A stretch of DNA of 64,000 nucleotides, taken from Mucilaginibacter pedocola. GTDB lineage: Bacteria; Bacteroidota; Bacteroidia; Sphingobacteriales; Sphingobacteriaceae. The stretch spans positions 372,001 to 436,000 of the forward strand of contig NZ_MBTF01000012.1 of the NCBI RefSeq assembly GCF_002013915.1, read 5' to 3'. The notes under the pieces are model-generated. The model saw nothing but the letters and a program-made list of their open reading frames with translations, made no database searches and was not told the DNA's origin. The position numbers and the translations under genes are program-made. Every line of letters begins with the position of its first letter. Position 1 is the stretch's first letter. Shown in pieces: positions 50,612-58,990 of this stretch.

Positions 50612-52491
50612 TAACAAACGAATCCTTAGGAAACGTTCACAATACCGTAAGCACCGAAAATAAAACGGGCTGGCGCAAACTACTTTCATTTTTGGGCCCC
50701 GCCTACCTGGTAAGCGTTGGTTATATGGACCCGGGCAACTGGGCTACAGACTTAGCCGCCGGCAGCCAGTTTGGTTATAAACTAATTTGGGTGCTGTTGC
50801 TGAGCAACATGATAGCCCTGTTGCTGCAAAACCTTTGCGTAAGGCTGGGAATAGTGCGCGGGCTGGATTTAGCGCAGGCATCTAAACACTCCTACCCCCG
50901 CTTTGTAAACTTCTGCCTGTACATACTGGCCCAAATCTCCATTATAGCCTGCGATTTGGCAGAGGTTATTGGTATGGCCATTGGTTTGAACCTATTGTTC
51001 GGCTTGCCGCTGATATGGGGCGTATCTATAACCATGCTGGACACCTTGCTGCTTTTGTTCCTGATGAATAAGGGTATGCGCAAATTGGAAGGCTTTATTA
51101 TCTCGCTGATATTTATAGTGGGGCTGGCCTTTTTGCTGGAGATGTTTATTGTAAAGCCTGTGGCATTAGAAGTTGCCAAAGGCTTTATCCCTACCGAATT
51201 AAATCAGCGTTCGCTTTACCTGGCCATAGGTATTATTGGCGCTACCGTGATGCCGCATAACCTCTACCTGCATTCCTCACTGGTGCAAACCCGCAAGATA
51301 GACCGCAGCGACGAAGGCATCAAAAACGCCATCCGTTACAATTTTTGGGACACCACCATTGCCCTTAACCTGGCTTTTTTTGTAAATGCTGCGATACTGA
51401 TACTGGCCGCCAGCGCTTTCTTCGGCCGTGGCTATCACGAGGTTGCCGAAATACAGGATGCCCATAAACTGCTTACCAATATCTTCGGTAAACTGGCACC
51501 CGCGCTGTTTGCCATTGCGCTGATAGCCGCCGGGCAAAGCTCTACCGTAACCGGTACGCTTGCCGGGCAAATTATTATGGAAGGGCACCTTAACCTGCGC
51601 ATTGCCCCATGGCTGCGTCGTTTGCTTACGCGGATATTTGCTATTGTGCCGGCTTTCTTTACCATACTGCACGCAGGCGAAGAAGGCTTAGGGAAACTAT
51701 TGATATTAAGCCAGGTGGTGTTAAGCCTGCAGTTAGGCTTTGCCATTATCCCGCTCATCCACTTCACATCCGACAAAAAGCGCATGGGCAAATTTGCCAT
51801 TAATGTACCCTTAAGGATACTGGCATGGCTGTTTGCAGTAGTAATAGTTGGCTTGAACGTACGACTGGTGATAGAAGAGATAAGCAGTTGGGCGGCAGAA
51901 AACCCCGGCTCGGCAGATATAGTAAATTATGTGGCCACGCCTATTGCGGGTGCTATTGGTTTGCTATTGTTATACGTGTTTATCCGTCCTCTACTGTTTA
52001 AACACGCGGGCCAACCATCTTACGTGCCGCACGGACTGGCTGCATCGCTTGATAATTTGGAGGCGGTGCATTATAACCATATTGCGGTCACCATTGATTT
52101 TTCGAAAAACGATGAGGATTGTATACGCCATGCGCTGATGCAGGGCGGCAAAAAGGCCACCTACACGCTCATACACGTGGTAGAAACCGCCGGCGCGCGC
52201 TATTATGGCAAGCAGGTAATGGATAACGAAACCCAAAGCGACGTAAACAACCTCGACAAATATGTTGATGCACTAACCAAACTGCACTACAAAGCAGAAG
52301 CGCGCATAGGCTACGGCGGCCCCGCAACGGCCATTGCCGAAATTGTGAATACCGAGGGTATTGATTTTATTGTGATGGGCTCTCACGGGCACAAGGCGTT
52401 AAAGGACCTGATCTTCGGCACTACCGTAAACACCGTACGCCACAAGGTGAATGTACCGGTGCTGGTAGTGAAACCCGGTGCACGAAAATAA
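50608..52491 (+). CDS. Nramp metal-ion transporter fused to a C-terminal UspA domain
   Basis: 627 residues. Residues 1-455 are an Nramp proton/divalent-metal symporter with metal-site motifs DPGNWATD in helix 1 and MPHNLYLHSS in helix 6, and about eleven membrane helices. Residues ~470-627 form a UspA domain starting YNHIAVTIDFSKNDEDC, with the ATP-binding IVMGSHGHKALKDLIFGTT loop (G-2x-G-9x-G type) and PVLVVKP end. Plain MntH is ~410 residues, so the extension is clear. It is coupled to mntR by a four-base overlap. The fused domain could sense ATP or stress and gate transport; this is inference. Confidence 0.92.
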   Translation: MITNESLGNVHNTVSTENKTGWRKLLSFLGPAYLVSVGYMDPGNWATDLAAGSQFGYKLIWVLLLSNMIALLLQNLCVRLGIVRGLDLAQASKHSYPRFVNFCLYILAQISIIACDLAEVIGMAIGLNLLFGLPLIWGVSITMLDTLLLLFLMNKGMRKLEGFIISLIFIVGLAFLLEMFIVKPVALEVAKGFIPTELNQRSLYLAIGIIGATVMPHNLYLHSSLVQTRKIDRSDEGIKNAIRYNFWDTTIALNLAFFVNAAILILAASAFFGRGYHEVAEIQDAHKLLTNIFGKLAPALFAIALIAAGQSSTVTGTLAGQIIMEGHLNLRIAPWLRRLLTRIFAIVPAFFTILHAGEEGLGKLLILSQVVLSLQLGFAIIPLIHFTSDKKRMGKFAINVPLRILAWLFAVVIVGLNVRLVIEEISSWAAENPGSADIVNYVATPIAGAIGLLLLYVFIRPLLFKHAGQPSYVPHGLAASLDNLEAVHYNHIAVTIDFSKNDEDCIRHALMQGGKKATYTLIHVVETAGARYYGKQVMDNETQSDVNNLDKYVDALTKLHYKAEARIGYGGPATAIAEIVNTEGIDFIVMGSHGHKALKDLIFGTTVNTVRHKVNVPVLVVKPGARK

Positions 52492-52510
52492 TTTGCATAT
52501 TTGCACCGTA

Positions 52511-52960
52511 ATGAAACAGGACGTATATATAAAAAATAAAAAGGCATACTTTGAGTACCACATACTGGATAAATACGTGGCGGGCATACAATTGCTCGGT
52601 ACCGAAATAAAATCTATCCGCGATGGTAAAGCAAACGTAAATGATGCCTTTTGCACCTTTGTTGGCAGCCAGCTGTATGTGCGTAACCTGCATATTTCCG
52701 AGTATTCGTTCGGCTCGTTCTATAACCACGAGGCCAAGCGCGACCGTGTGCTGCTGCTGAACAAAAAGGAACTAAAAAAACTCCAAACCCGCGGCGAAGA
52801 GAAAGGATTAACCATTGTCCCCCTTGCCTTGTTCATTAGCGAACGCGGCTTTGCCAAATTAGAGATAGCATTGGCCCAGGGCAAGAAAACCTTTGATAAA
52901 CGCGAAACCTTGAAAGAGCGCGATACCAAAGTGGAGATGGACAGGGCGATGAAAAGGTAA
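52511..52960 (+). CDS. smpB: SsrA-binding protein (trans-translation)
   Basis: 149 residues from the ATG at 52511. Typical SmpB segments: KNKKAYFEYHILDKYVAGIQ, LLGTEIKSIRDGKAN, SFYNHEAKRDRVLLLNKKEL, and the basic C-terminal tail (TLKERDTKVEMDRAMKR). With tmRNA it rescues stalled ribosomes. The ssrA gene is not in the window. A REP unit begins eight bases after its stop. Confidence 0.96.
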   Translation: MKQDVYIKNKKAYFEYHILDKYVAGIQLLGTEIKSIRDGKANVNDAFCTFVGSQLYVRNLHISEYSFGSFYNHEAKRDRVLLLNKKELKKLQTRGEEKGLTIVPLALFISERGFAKLEIALAQGKKTFDKRETLKERDTKVEMDRAMKR

Positions 52961-52967
52961 ACCGGCG

Positions 52968-52994
52968 AGCCCCCTCCGCCCCCTGAAGGGGGAA
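52968..52994 (+). repeat. REP-like palindrome after smpB
   Basis: AGCCCCCTCCGCCCCCTGAA followed by GGGGGAA, the same family as at 7428. A possible degenerate inverse (CCTTTGCAGGGGGTAAC) lies at 53199-53215. Confidence 0.8.
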
Positions 52995-53034
52995 CTTTTG
53001 ATTTGCGTGACGATAAGATCGGCAAGGAAAAAAA

Positions 53035-53181
53035 ATGAAAATTAAAAACCTAAATACTGAAAAGTTCACCTTTTTAAGAGAACTAAAGGAATCTATAAGA
53101 GAAGTAAATCTCGCAAAAAAGGAGAAATTAAAGCTCCAAACTTTGGATGAACTCCTCAAAGAATTGGACCAACGAAAATAA
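53035..53181 (+). CDS. Possible 48-residue helical miniprotein
   Basis: ATG at 53035 within an A-rich context, stop at 53181. The product starts MKIKNLNTEKFTFLRELKES and continues with alternating Lys/Glu/Leu helices (KLKLQTLDELLKELDQRK). It resembles the N-terminal type of small antitoxin-like proteins, but no toxin partner is adjacent. It lies between a REP unit and a weak inverse REP. No homologue can be confirmed. Confidence 0.4.
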   Translation: MKIKNLNTEKFTFLRELKESIREVNLAKKEKLKLQTLDELLKELDQRK

Positions 53182-53326
53182 GCTACTCAAAAGCTTCCTT
53201 TGCAGGGGGTAACACTCTCTATGCACCTCACTCCCAAATCGAATAGGTTAGCTAAGCCCTATTTAAAACCCCTTATCCCCTTTTTGCGTAGTTATCAATA
53301 ACAATCTACCCATTGTTAAATATTTT

Positions 53327-53680
53327 GTGATAGCTGCTTTATACCAAAAACATATTTATGTGCGTATTGCCATGGGCATGCTATTAATATTATTAATAGC
53401 CCTTAAAGCTGCGGCACCGGTATTTGTCAGCCTGAGATCCGTTGGTAAAGAAACTTCTTCGGCTACCGAAAACGATGATGAAGGCGAAAAGAAAGCAGAA
53501 AACAATTCCTCCATCGAAAAAGAAAAAGAATTTACCGATGCCGCAACCCTTCAATCAACACACCTGTTTTGGTATACGCAGGTAATTCATTTTACCGGTT
53601 ATTACAACAACTACCAAACCACCCATTTTCTTAAAATCACATCGCCCCCTCCGGATTTTTATTTACACCCTATCTGCTAA
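53327..53680 (+). CDS. Small protein with one membrane helix, function unknown
   Basis: Up to 117 residues from GTG 53327; the ATG at 53372 would leave 102. A hydrophobic segment (MGMLLILLIALKAAAPVF) is followed by an acidic, Ser/Glu/Lys-rich linker (SSATENDDEGEKKAENNSSI) and an aromatic C-terminus (HLFWYTQVIHFTGYYNNY). It precedes the DUF4394 lipoprotein by 54 bases in the same direction, so they may be cotranscribed. Not recognised. Confidence 0.5.
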   Translation: MIAALYQKHIYVRIAMGMLLILLIALKAAAPVFVSLRSVGKETSSATENDDEGEKKAENNSSIEKEKEFTDAATLQSTHLFWYTQVIHFTGYYNNYQTTHFLKITSPPPDFYLHPIC

Positions 53681-53734
53681 AAAATTGCCCCACCCGGCAA
53701 TGGAATAAACATTTACTGTAAATAAAAATCTATT

Positions 53735-55282
53735 ATGAAAACATTTAACATTTCTGTTAAGCTGGGCATAGTATGCGCTGCTGCCATTTTAATATTCGCA
53801 TCATCTTGTAAAAACGAAACCGGCCCGTTCCCAAATCCCGTAAACATGGAAGAAACCGACGGGCCGGATGTAAACTTTTTTGCCCTTACATCTGATAACC
53901 GCTTGCTGACGTTGAATGCAAAAGCGGTAGCAACCGTAATTGCGGCCGTGCCGGTTACAGGCTTGCAAGCCGGCGAAACCATTTTAGGGATGGATTTTAG
54001 GCCAGCAACAGGGCAGCTTTATGCCATTGGCAGCACCAGTCGCCTGTACATTATCAACACTGCGACGGGTGCGGCTCGTGCTGTAAACGCAGCACCATTT
54101 ACGCCTGCCATTACTGCCTCAATTTATGGGGCTGGTTTCGATTTTAACCCAACGGTTGATAGAATACGCTATATAGGCTACAACGGGCAAAACCTGCGCC
54201 TGCACCCCGAAACCGGCGCAGTTGCATTTACTGATGGTAGCATCAGTGGTTCTACCCTGGCACCGGGAGTTAGCGCCGCCGCATACACCGAAAATCGAGC
54301 GGGCGCTACAAGCACTATTTTGTACGACATTGACCTGAATAACGATAAGCTATACAAACAAGACCCGCCAAACGATGGCAAATTGGTTGAAGTGGGTTCA
54401 TTGACCGTAAACGCCGAAGCCACCGGCGGCTTCGACATTAGCCCCGACGGCAGCAAAGCGCTGGCTATATTGACAGTAGAAAGCAAAAAAGCCCTTTACA
54501 CCATCGACCTTACCACCGGAAAAGCCGTACGCATTAAAGGCGACCTGCCGGCAAGCATCATTGGTTTTGCCATACCAACCGAACCCGTGGCTTACGCCGT
54601 AACCACAAACACCGAACTTGCCATTTTTAACCCGGCAAGCCCGGCACCGGTACTGAAAGCTATCTCCGGTTTACAAGCGGGCGAAACCATATTGGGTATA
54701 GATATGCGCCCTGTAAACGGCCAATTGTTCGCGCTTGGTAGTACAAGCCGGCTGTATACTCTTAACGCATCATCGGGAGCTGCTACACAAGTTGGTACAG
54801 GCACTTTAACCACGCCACTTTTAGGTACTGATTTCGGGTTCGACTTTAACCCAACTGTCGACAGGATACGCGTGGTGAGCAATTTAGGGCAAAACCTACG
54901 CCTTAACCCTAACGATGGTACTGTTGCAGCGGTAGACGGCACAATTAACCCGATCACCTCATCGGTAAGTGCTTCGGCCTATACTAACAACTTTGCGGGA
55001 GCAACCGCAACTGTTTTATACAATATTGATGCAGGTGCAGGCAGGTTAGTTAAACAAGATCCGCCAAATAACGGCACATTATCAGACGTTGGCGCACTTG
55101 GTGTAACAGCAAGCACTGCCAATGGCTTTGATATTGGTAGCACCAGCGGCACTGCTTATGCTGTGTTAATCGTAGGCGGTGTTACTAAAATTTATACCAT
55201 AAACCTTACCACCGGCGCGGCCACAGCAGGCGCAACGCTTAATGGTAACTATACCGGGTTTACTTTAGGTTTAGGTTTCTAA
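53735..55282 (+). CDS. Lipoprotein with two DUF4394 domains
   Basis: 515 residues. Lipoprotein signal ending FASSC (Cys26). Two repeats of ~225 residues each: GLQAGETILGMDFRPATGQL and GLQAGETILGIDMRPVNGQL, each followed by GSTSRLY, a FDFNPTVDRIR segment and GQNLRL. DUF4394 repeats probably form a beta-propeller or solenoid exposed at the cell surface. Function unknown. A terminator follows. Confidence 0.9.
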   Translation: MKTFNISVKLGIVCAAAILIFASSCKNETGPFPNPVNMEETDGPDVNFFALTSDNRLLTLNAKAVATVIAAVPVTGLQAGETILGMDFRPATGQLYAIGSTSRLYIINTATGAARAVNAAPFTPAITASIYGAGFDFNPTVDRIRYIGYNGQNLRLHPETGAVAFTDGSISGSTLAPGVSAAAYTENRAGATSTILYDIDLNNDKLYKQDPPNDGKLVEVGSLTVNAEATGGFDISPDGSKALAILTVESKKALYTIDLTTGKAVRIKGDLPASIIGFAIPTEPVAYAVTTNTELAIFNPASPAPVLKAISGLQAGETILGIDMRPVNGQLFALGSTSRLYTLNASSGAATQVGTGTLTTPLLGTDFGFDFNPTVDRIRVVSNLGQNLRLNPNDGTVAAVDGTINPITSSVSASAYTNNFAGATATVLYNIDAGAGRLVKQDPPNNGTLSDVGALGVTASTANGFDIGSTSGTAYAVLIVGGVTKIYTINLTTGAATAGATLNGNYTGFTLGLGF

Positions 55283-55302
55283 TCATTATTTCATCAATAC
55301 CG

Positions 55303-55333
55303 ATAGCTCCGCGTTTCGCGGGGCTATTTTTTT
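55303..55333 (+). terminator. Terminator after the DUF4394 gene
   Basis: ATAGCTCCGCG pairs with CGCGGGGCTAT around TTT and is followed by seven T residues. Confidence 0.8.
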
Positions 55334-55709
55334 ACCCTGCGCTTTCTTCCTGATAAGCCAGCCTCATAAATTCCATTACCTCCTCATTTAAATCCTCCGC
55401 TTGCAGCATCCTGAAATGGTGGTTGTATTGTTCTTGCCCGGGCACTTGCGCTATTTTTTGGAAGCATAAATTATCGGGATATTCCTGCTTGAAGGGGAAA
55501 ACCACGTGCACAAAGTTTCTACCCAATTGCGTAACCCAGGCAATACGCTTATGATTGTTGGAGATGCCTATCATGCTTTTGGTAGCTTCTACCTTGATAT
55601 CCCCTATCGTTTTAAACACCGCGATAAAATGATGGAACAGCATTAAAGTATGTTCGCTTTTGCCTGTGAGGAAAGCAGATAGGGCTAATTCTCCGCCGGG
55701 TGTTGTCAT
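55332..55709 (-). CDS. DUF5655-like protein
   Basis: 125 residues, cytosolic. It contains TKSMIGISNNHKRIAWVTQLGRN-type strands, VHVVFPFKQEYPDNLCFQKI and NHHFRMLQAEDLNEEV, which fit DUF5655 domains, predicted to bind nucleic acid or small ligands. It is divergent from the thioredoxin-reductase-like gene and shares a large palindrome with it. Confidence 0.7.
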   Translation of the reverse strand: MTTPGGELALSAFLTGKSEHTLMLFHHFIAVFKTIGDIKVEATKSMIGISNNHKRIAWVTQLGRNFVHVVFPFKQEYPDNLCFQKIAQVPGQEQYNHHFRMLQAEDLNEEVMEFMRLAYQEESAG

Positions 55710-55746
55710 GAGGTTAAATATATCAAAGAAATATCATCTTTACATT

Positions 55747-55775
55747 TTACAAATGCAACAATGTTGCTTTTGTAA
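55747..55775. promoter_or_regulatory. 29-bp near-perfect palindrome between divergent genes (operator candidate)
   Basis: TTACAAATGCAACA, A, TGTTGCTTTTGTAA: 14-base arms with one mismatch. It lies just upstream of the -7 element of the oxidoreductase. The core GCAAC...GTTGC is symmetric. No regulator gene is adjacent. Confidence 0.6.
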
Positions 55776-55785
55776 TTTCTTCCTC

Positions 55786-55793
55786 TACATTTG
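55786..55793 (+). promoter_or_regulatory. -7 promoter element (TACATTTG) for the oxidoreductase
   Basis: TACATTTG ends five bases before the ATG at 55799; near-leaderless transcript predicted. Confidence 0.5.
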
Positions 55794-55798
55794 CTGCT

Positions 55799-56701
55799 AT
55801 GGAAGCAAATTTTGATGCAATTATAATTGGCGGCAGTTACGCTGGCCTATCGGCAGCCATGGCGTTGGGGCGCGCCTTGCGTAAGGTTTTGGTATTGGAT
55901 GCAGGCAAACCCGCCAACAGGCAAACGCCGCATGCGCATAACTTTATAACGCACGATGGCGAAACACCTGCAGCCATTAGCGCGAAAGCTAAAGAACAGG
56001 TGTTAGAGTATCCAACCATTACTTTTAAAACAGGCACAGCAATAAACGCATTGCAGCAGGACGGTTTGTTTATTATAGAAACAGATGGCGAGGAAACCTA
56101 CACAGGGCGCAAGCTACTTTTCGCCACAGGTATTGTGGATGTAATGCCGGATATAGCGGGTACTGCCGAATGCTGGGGTATTTCGGTACTGCATTGCCCC
56201 TACTGCCATGGCTACGAAGTGCGCAACCGCCCTACAGCTATTTTAGCCAATGGCGATATTGGCTTCGAGTTTTCGAAGATCATAACTAACTGGACGCAGG
56301 AAATAACCCTGCTAACCAACGGGCCATCCACACTTAAAGAAGAGCAAATAGCTGAGTTAGAAAAGCATAACATTACCATCAATCCAAAGCCGATAAAAAG
56401 CATCAGCCACGAAGATGGTTACATGAATAATATTTGTTTCGAGGACGGCAGCAACCTGAAGTTAACCGTAATGTACGCCAAGTTACCCTTTATACAGACT
56501 TGCCCGCTATTGCAAACTTTGGGCTGCGAGTTTACTGATGCGGGTTTTATTAAGATAGATGAAATGCAGGCCACAACGGTAAAAGGCGTATATGCTGCGG
56601 GAGATAATACCACCATGATGCGGTCGGTACCATCGGCAGTGGCACAGGGGAATAAAGCTGGGGCAATGATCAACCACCAGTTGGTGAATGAGGATTTTTA
56701 G
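55799..56701 (+). CDS. FAD-dependent pyridine nucleotide-disulfide oxidoreductase (thioredoxin reductase-like)
   Basis: 300 residues. FAD-binding IIGGSYAGLSAAMALGRA at the N-terminus, redox motif CPYCHGYE near residue 139-146, and a C-terminal AAGDNTTMMRSV signature. The NAD(P)H-binding glycines lie around 160. The CxxC matches the form seen in thioredoxin-reductase-like proteins of the phylum rather than the classical CATC of TrxB, so the partner disulfide protein is uncertain. A palindromic operator upstream suggests redox control. Confidence 0.88.
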   Translation: MEANFDAIIIGGSYAGLSAAMALGRALRKVLVLDAGKPANRQTPHAHNFITHDGETPAAISAKAKEQVLEYPTITFKTGTAINALQQDGLFIIETDGEETYTGRKLLFATGIVDVMPDIAGTAECWGISVLHCPYCHGYEVRNRPTAILANGDIGFEFSKIITNWTQEITLLTNGPSTLKEEQIAELEKHNITINPKPIKSISHEDGYMNNICFEDGSNLKLTVMYAKLPFIQTCPLLQTLGCEFTDAGFIKIDEMQATTVKGVYAAGDNTTMMRSVPSAVAQGNKAGAMINHQLVNEDF

Positions 56702-56719
56702 GATTAAGCCCAAAAAAAA

Positions 56720-56865
56720 TGTTATTTCGAGCGAGCGAAGCGACGAGAAATCCTGAACGCTGAAGCATGAACGCTTTGCATTACCGTATTGCACAGTGCC
56801 TTTGCATGTCGAACAAGTTCTCTCCTCGCCCCTGCACTCTTTGCCTCCCCGCTCGTTCGATGACA
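56720..56865 (-). mobile_element. 146-bp copy of the nuoC-nuoD element, opposite orientation
   Basis: Ends TGTTATTTCGA (56720) and TCGATGACA (56857-56865) match the terminal repeats at 7482-7620. Inner segments (CGAAGCGACGAGAAATC, then GTTCTCTCCTCGCCC) are inverse to that copy. It fills the gap between convergent genes. Confidence 0.7.
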
Positions 56866-56895
56866 GGGTGGGCTGAGGCGGTTTAGGTATTTCCA

Positions 56896-57750
56896 TTAAA
56901 ATTCCGGCAATACCCCTTCTATCCCCCAGCGTTCTTCTATCCCTAAACCAAACAGCGCAAAGTCGTACTTCACAGGGTCTAATGGATCCAATTCGCGGAG
57001 GTTTTGGGTGAGTTCTACGGCTGTTTGCCAGTCGGTTTGTTTGCGGGTGATGAGTTTTAGTTTTCGGGCCACACGGTCAACATGCAGGTCGCAGGGGCAA
57101 ATTAAGTCGGCAGGTTTTAGTTTGTTCCAAATGCCGAAATCTACACCTTGGCTGTCTTTCCGAACCATCCAACGCAAGAACATGCAAAGCCGTTTGCAGG
57201 TAGATTTTTGTGACGGTGAGGAAACGTGCTTTTTGGTGCGATTAGGGAAATCGGGCAGGGAGGTGAAATAGTTTCTAAAATAATTGAGAGCCGTTTCAAC
57301 AGTGCTTTCGGGTTGAACAAACCGAGAGCATGTATTGCTTATAGATCCTTCGCTCTTGCTCAGGATGACAAAGTTATTTTGGGCGTTGAACGCCTCCTCT
57401 AAACTATCGAACCTTTCGTAATGATACCTGAAGAACGAGATAAAATACAGCGTATCTATATCGTTAAAAGTGCGGTGCTTAAAACTAAGCAGCTTCTTCA
57501 GGTCGGGTTCTTCGTGGTTGATGATAAAATCGTAAGGCGCGCCGTCCATCAGGGCGATCAATTCTTTGCATTTGTTAATGATGGTTACGCGCTGCCCCCA
57601 TGCCAGTGTAGCTGCCCAAAAGCCCATGATCTCGATATCCTGCTTTTTGGTAAACAGGTGCGGAATGCTCACCGGGTCGTTGGCAATAAACTCGGGCCGG
57701 TTGTATTGAGAAACTTTTTCGTCGAGGAAGGCTTTGAGATTATCGTTCAT
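56896..57750 (-). CDS. TIGR02757 family protein carrying an in-frame repeat insertion
   Basis: 284 residues of a conserved bacterial family of unknown function: GFWAATLAWGQRVTIINKC, the RTFNDIDTLYFISFFRYHY segment and the C-terminal PADLICPCDLHVDRVARKL. Between residues ~125 and 150 the expected short linker is replaced by NFVILSKSEGSISNTCSRFV, whose VILSKSEGS is the translation of a TGTCATCCTGAG-family repeat (57343-57370). The frame is kept, and the family motifs continue on both sides, so the protein is probably still made. Proteins of this family may act on nucleic acid or fold as helical repair-like domains; this is uncertain. Confidence 0.88.
   Translation of the reverse strand: MNDNLKAFLDEKVSQYNRPEFIANDPVSIPHLFTKKQDIEIMGFWAATLAWGQRVTIINKCKELIALMDGAPYDFIINHEEPDLKKLLSFKHRTFNDIDTLYFISFFRYHYERFDSLEEAFNAQNNFVILSKSEGSISNTCSRFVQPESTVETALNYFRNYFTSLPDFPNRTKKHVSSPSQKSTCKRLCMFLRWMVRKDSQGVDFGIWNKLKPADLICPCDLHVDRVARKLKLITRKQTDWQTAVELTQNLRELDPLDPVKYDFALFGLGIEERWGIEGVLPEF
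57343..57370 (-). repeat. Half copy of the TGTCATCCTGAG element inside a coding sequence
   Basis: On the minus strand TGTCATCCTGAGCAAGAGCG followed by AAGGATCT, matching the left half of the elements at 8891 and 9026 with one change. It lies in codons 128-136 of the TIGR02757 gene. Confidence 0.85.
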
Positions 57751-57754
57751 ATCG

Positions 57755-57834
57755 TGAGAATCAAGATGAAAGAGTCAAGAATCAAGATAGCTACATGATC
57801 GTCTAGATTCTTGACTCTTATTTCTTGGCTCTAA
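57755..57834. repeat. Inverted seven-base-period tract (AATCAAG / CTTGACT words)
   Basis: Five words GAGAATC/AAGAGTC-type (57755-57790) face CTTGACTC/TTCTTGGC-type words (57806-57834). The same words occur at 49249-49364. Confidence 0.7.
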
Positions 57835-57835
57835 T

Positions 57836-58975
57836 TTACGCCAACGCCTGTTTCAAATCTTCCAGCAAATCCTCAATATCCTCTACACCTACGCTAAGGC
57901 GCAGTAGGTTATCTACCACGCCGGCTTTGTCGCGTTCGGCTTTGGGGATGCTGCCGTGAGTCATGCTCACGGGGTGGTTTATTAGCGACTCTACACCGCC
58001 TAATGATTCGGCCAGCGAGAATACTTTGAACGAACCTGCAATGCGGAAGGTATCTTCCAACGTGGCATCTTTCAGTACAATAGATATCATGCCACCAAAA
58101 TCGCGCATTTGTTTTTTGGCTACTTCGTGGTTTGGCGAATCCGGGAAACCCGGCCAGTATATTTTCTCTACCCTTGGGTGGTTCTTCAGAAACTCAGCAA
58201 CCGCACGGCCGTTCTCGCAATGGGCCTTCATGCGCAGGTGCAGTGTTTTTATACCACGCAGCACCAAAAAGCTATCCATTGGGCCGGGAGTGGCACCACA
58301 GGCATTATAGATGAACCAAAGCTTTTTGTAAAGCTCATGGTCGTTCATCATCAGGGCACCCATTACCACATCGCTATGGCCGCCTATGTATTTGGTTACC
58401 GAATGCATTACAATATCAGCACCCAGGTCGATAGGGTTTTGCAGGTATGGCGATGCAAAGGTATTATCAACCACAAAAAGCAAATTATTGGCCTTGCTGA
58501 TCTTGCCGATGGCCTCGATATCCACCACCTGCATGGTTGGGTTGGTAGGCGTTTCTATCCAAATAAGTTTGGTTTTATCGTTGATGTATTCGCTTACGAT
58601 ATCGGGGTTGCTCAAGTCTAAAAAGTGGAATTTAACGCCGTAGTTAGCAAATATCTTGGTGAAGATACGGTACGAGCCACCGTAGAGATCGTTACCGGTG
58701 ATCACTTCATCGCCCGGCGCCAGCAGCTTCATTACCGCATCCGTAGCACCCATACCGCTCGAAAAAGCTAAGCCGTGCTTAGCATTCTCCAAGGCAGCTA
58801 AACAATCCTCCAGCGCCTTACGGGTTGGGTTGGTACCGCGCGAATATTCGTACCCCTTATTATCTCCCGGCGACTTTTGCCAGTAGGTAGAGGTTTGGTA
58901 TATCGGCGTCATGATAGCGCCTGTAGTTGGGTCGGGCTCCTGCCCTGCGTGTATTGCTTTAGTTGCGAATTTCAT
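57836..58975 (-). CDS. Cystathionine gamma-synthase-type PLP enzyme
   Basis: 379 residues from the ATG at 58975. Motifs: TKAIHAGQEPDPTTGAIMTP at the start, SSGMGATDAVMKLL, the PLP-lysine region MHSVTKYIGGHSDVVMG and RLSVGVEDIEDLLEDL at the end. It belongs to the Cys/Met-metabolism family; synthase or gamma-lyase activity cannot be separated by sequence with certainty. A longer frame to 59020 runs into REP DNA and is rejected. No other methionine gene is adjacent. Confidence 0.9.
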   Translation of the reverse strand: MKFATKAIHAGQEPDPTTGAIMTPIYQTSTYWQKSPGDNKGYEYSRGTNPTRKALEDCLAALENAKHGLAFSSGMGATDAVMKLLAPGDEVITGNDLYGGSYRIFTKIFANYGVKFHFLDLSNPDIVSEYINDKTKLIWIETPTNPTMQVVDIEAIGKISKANNLLFVVDNTFASPYLQNPIDLGADIVMHSVTKYIGGHSDVVMGALMMNDHELYKKLWFIYNACGATPGPMDSFLVLRGIKTLHLRMKAHCENGRAVAEFLKNHPRVEKIYWPGFPDSPNHEVAKKQMRDFGGMISIVLKDATLEDTFRIAGSFKVFSLAESLGGVESLINHPVSMTHGSIPKAERDKAGVVDNLLRLSVGVEDIEDLLEDLKQALA

Positions 58976-58990
58976 ATGCCCATATAGTCC

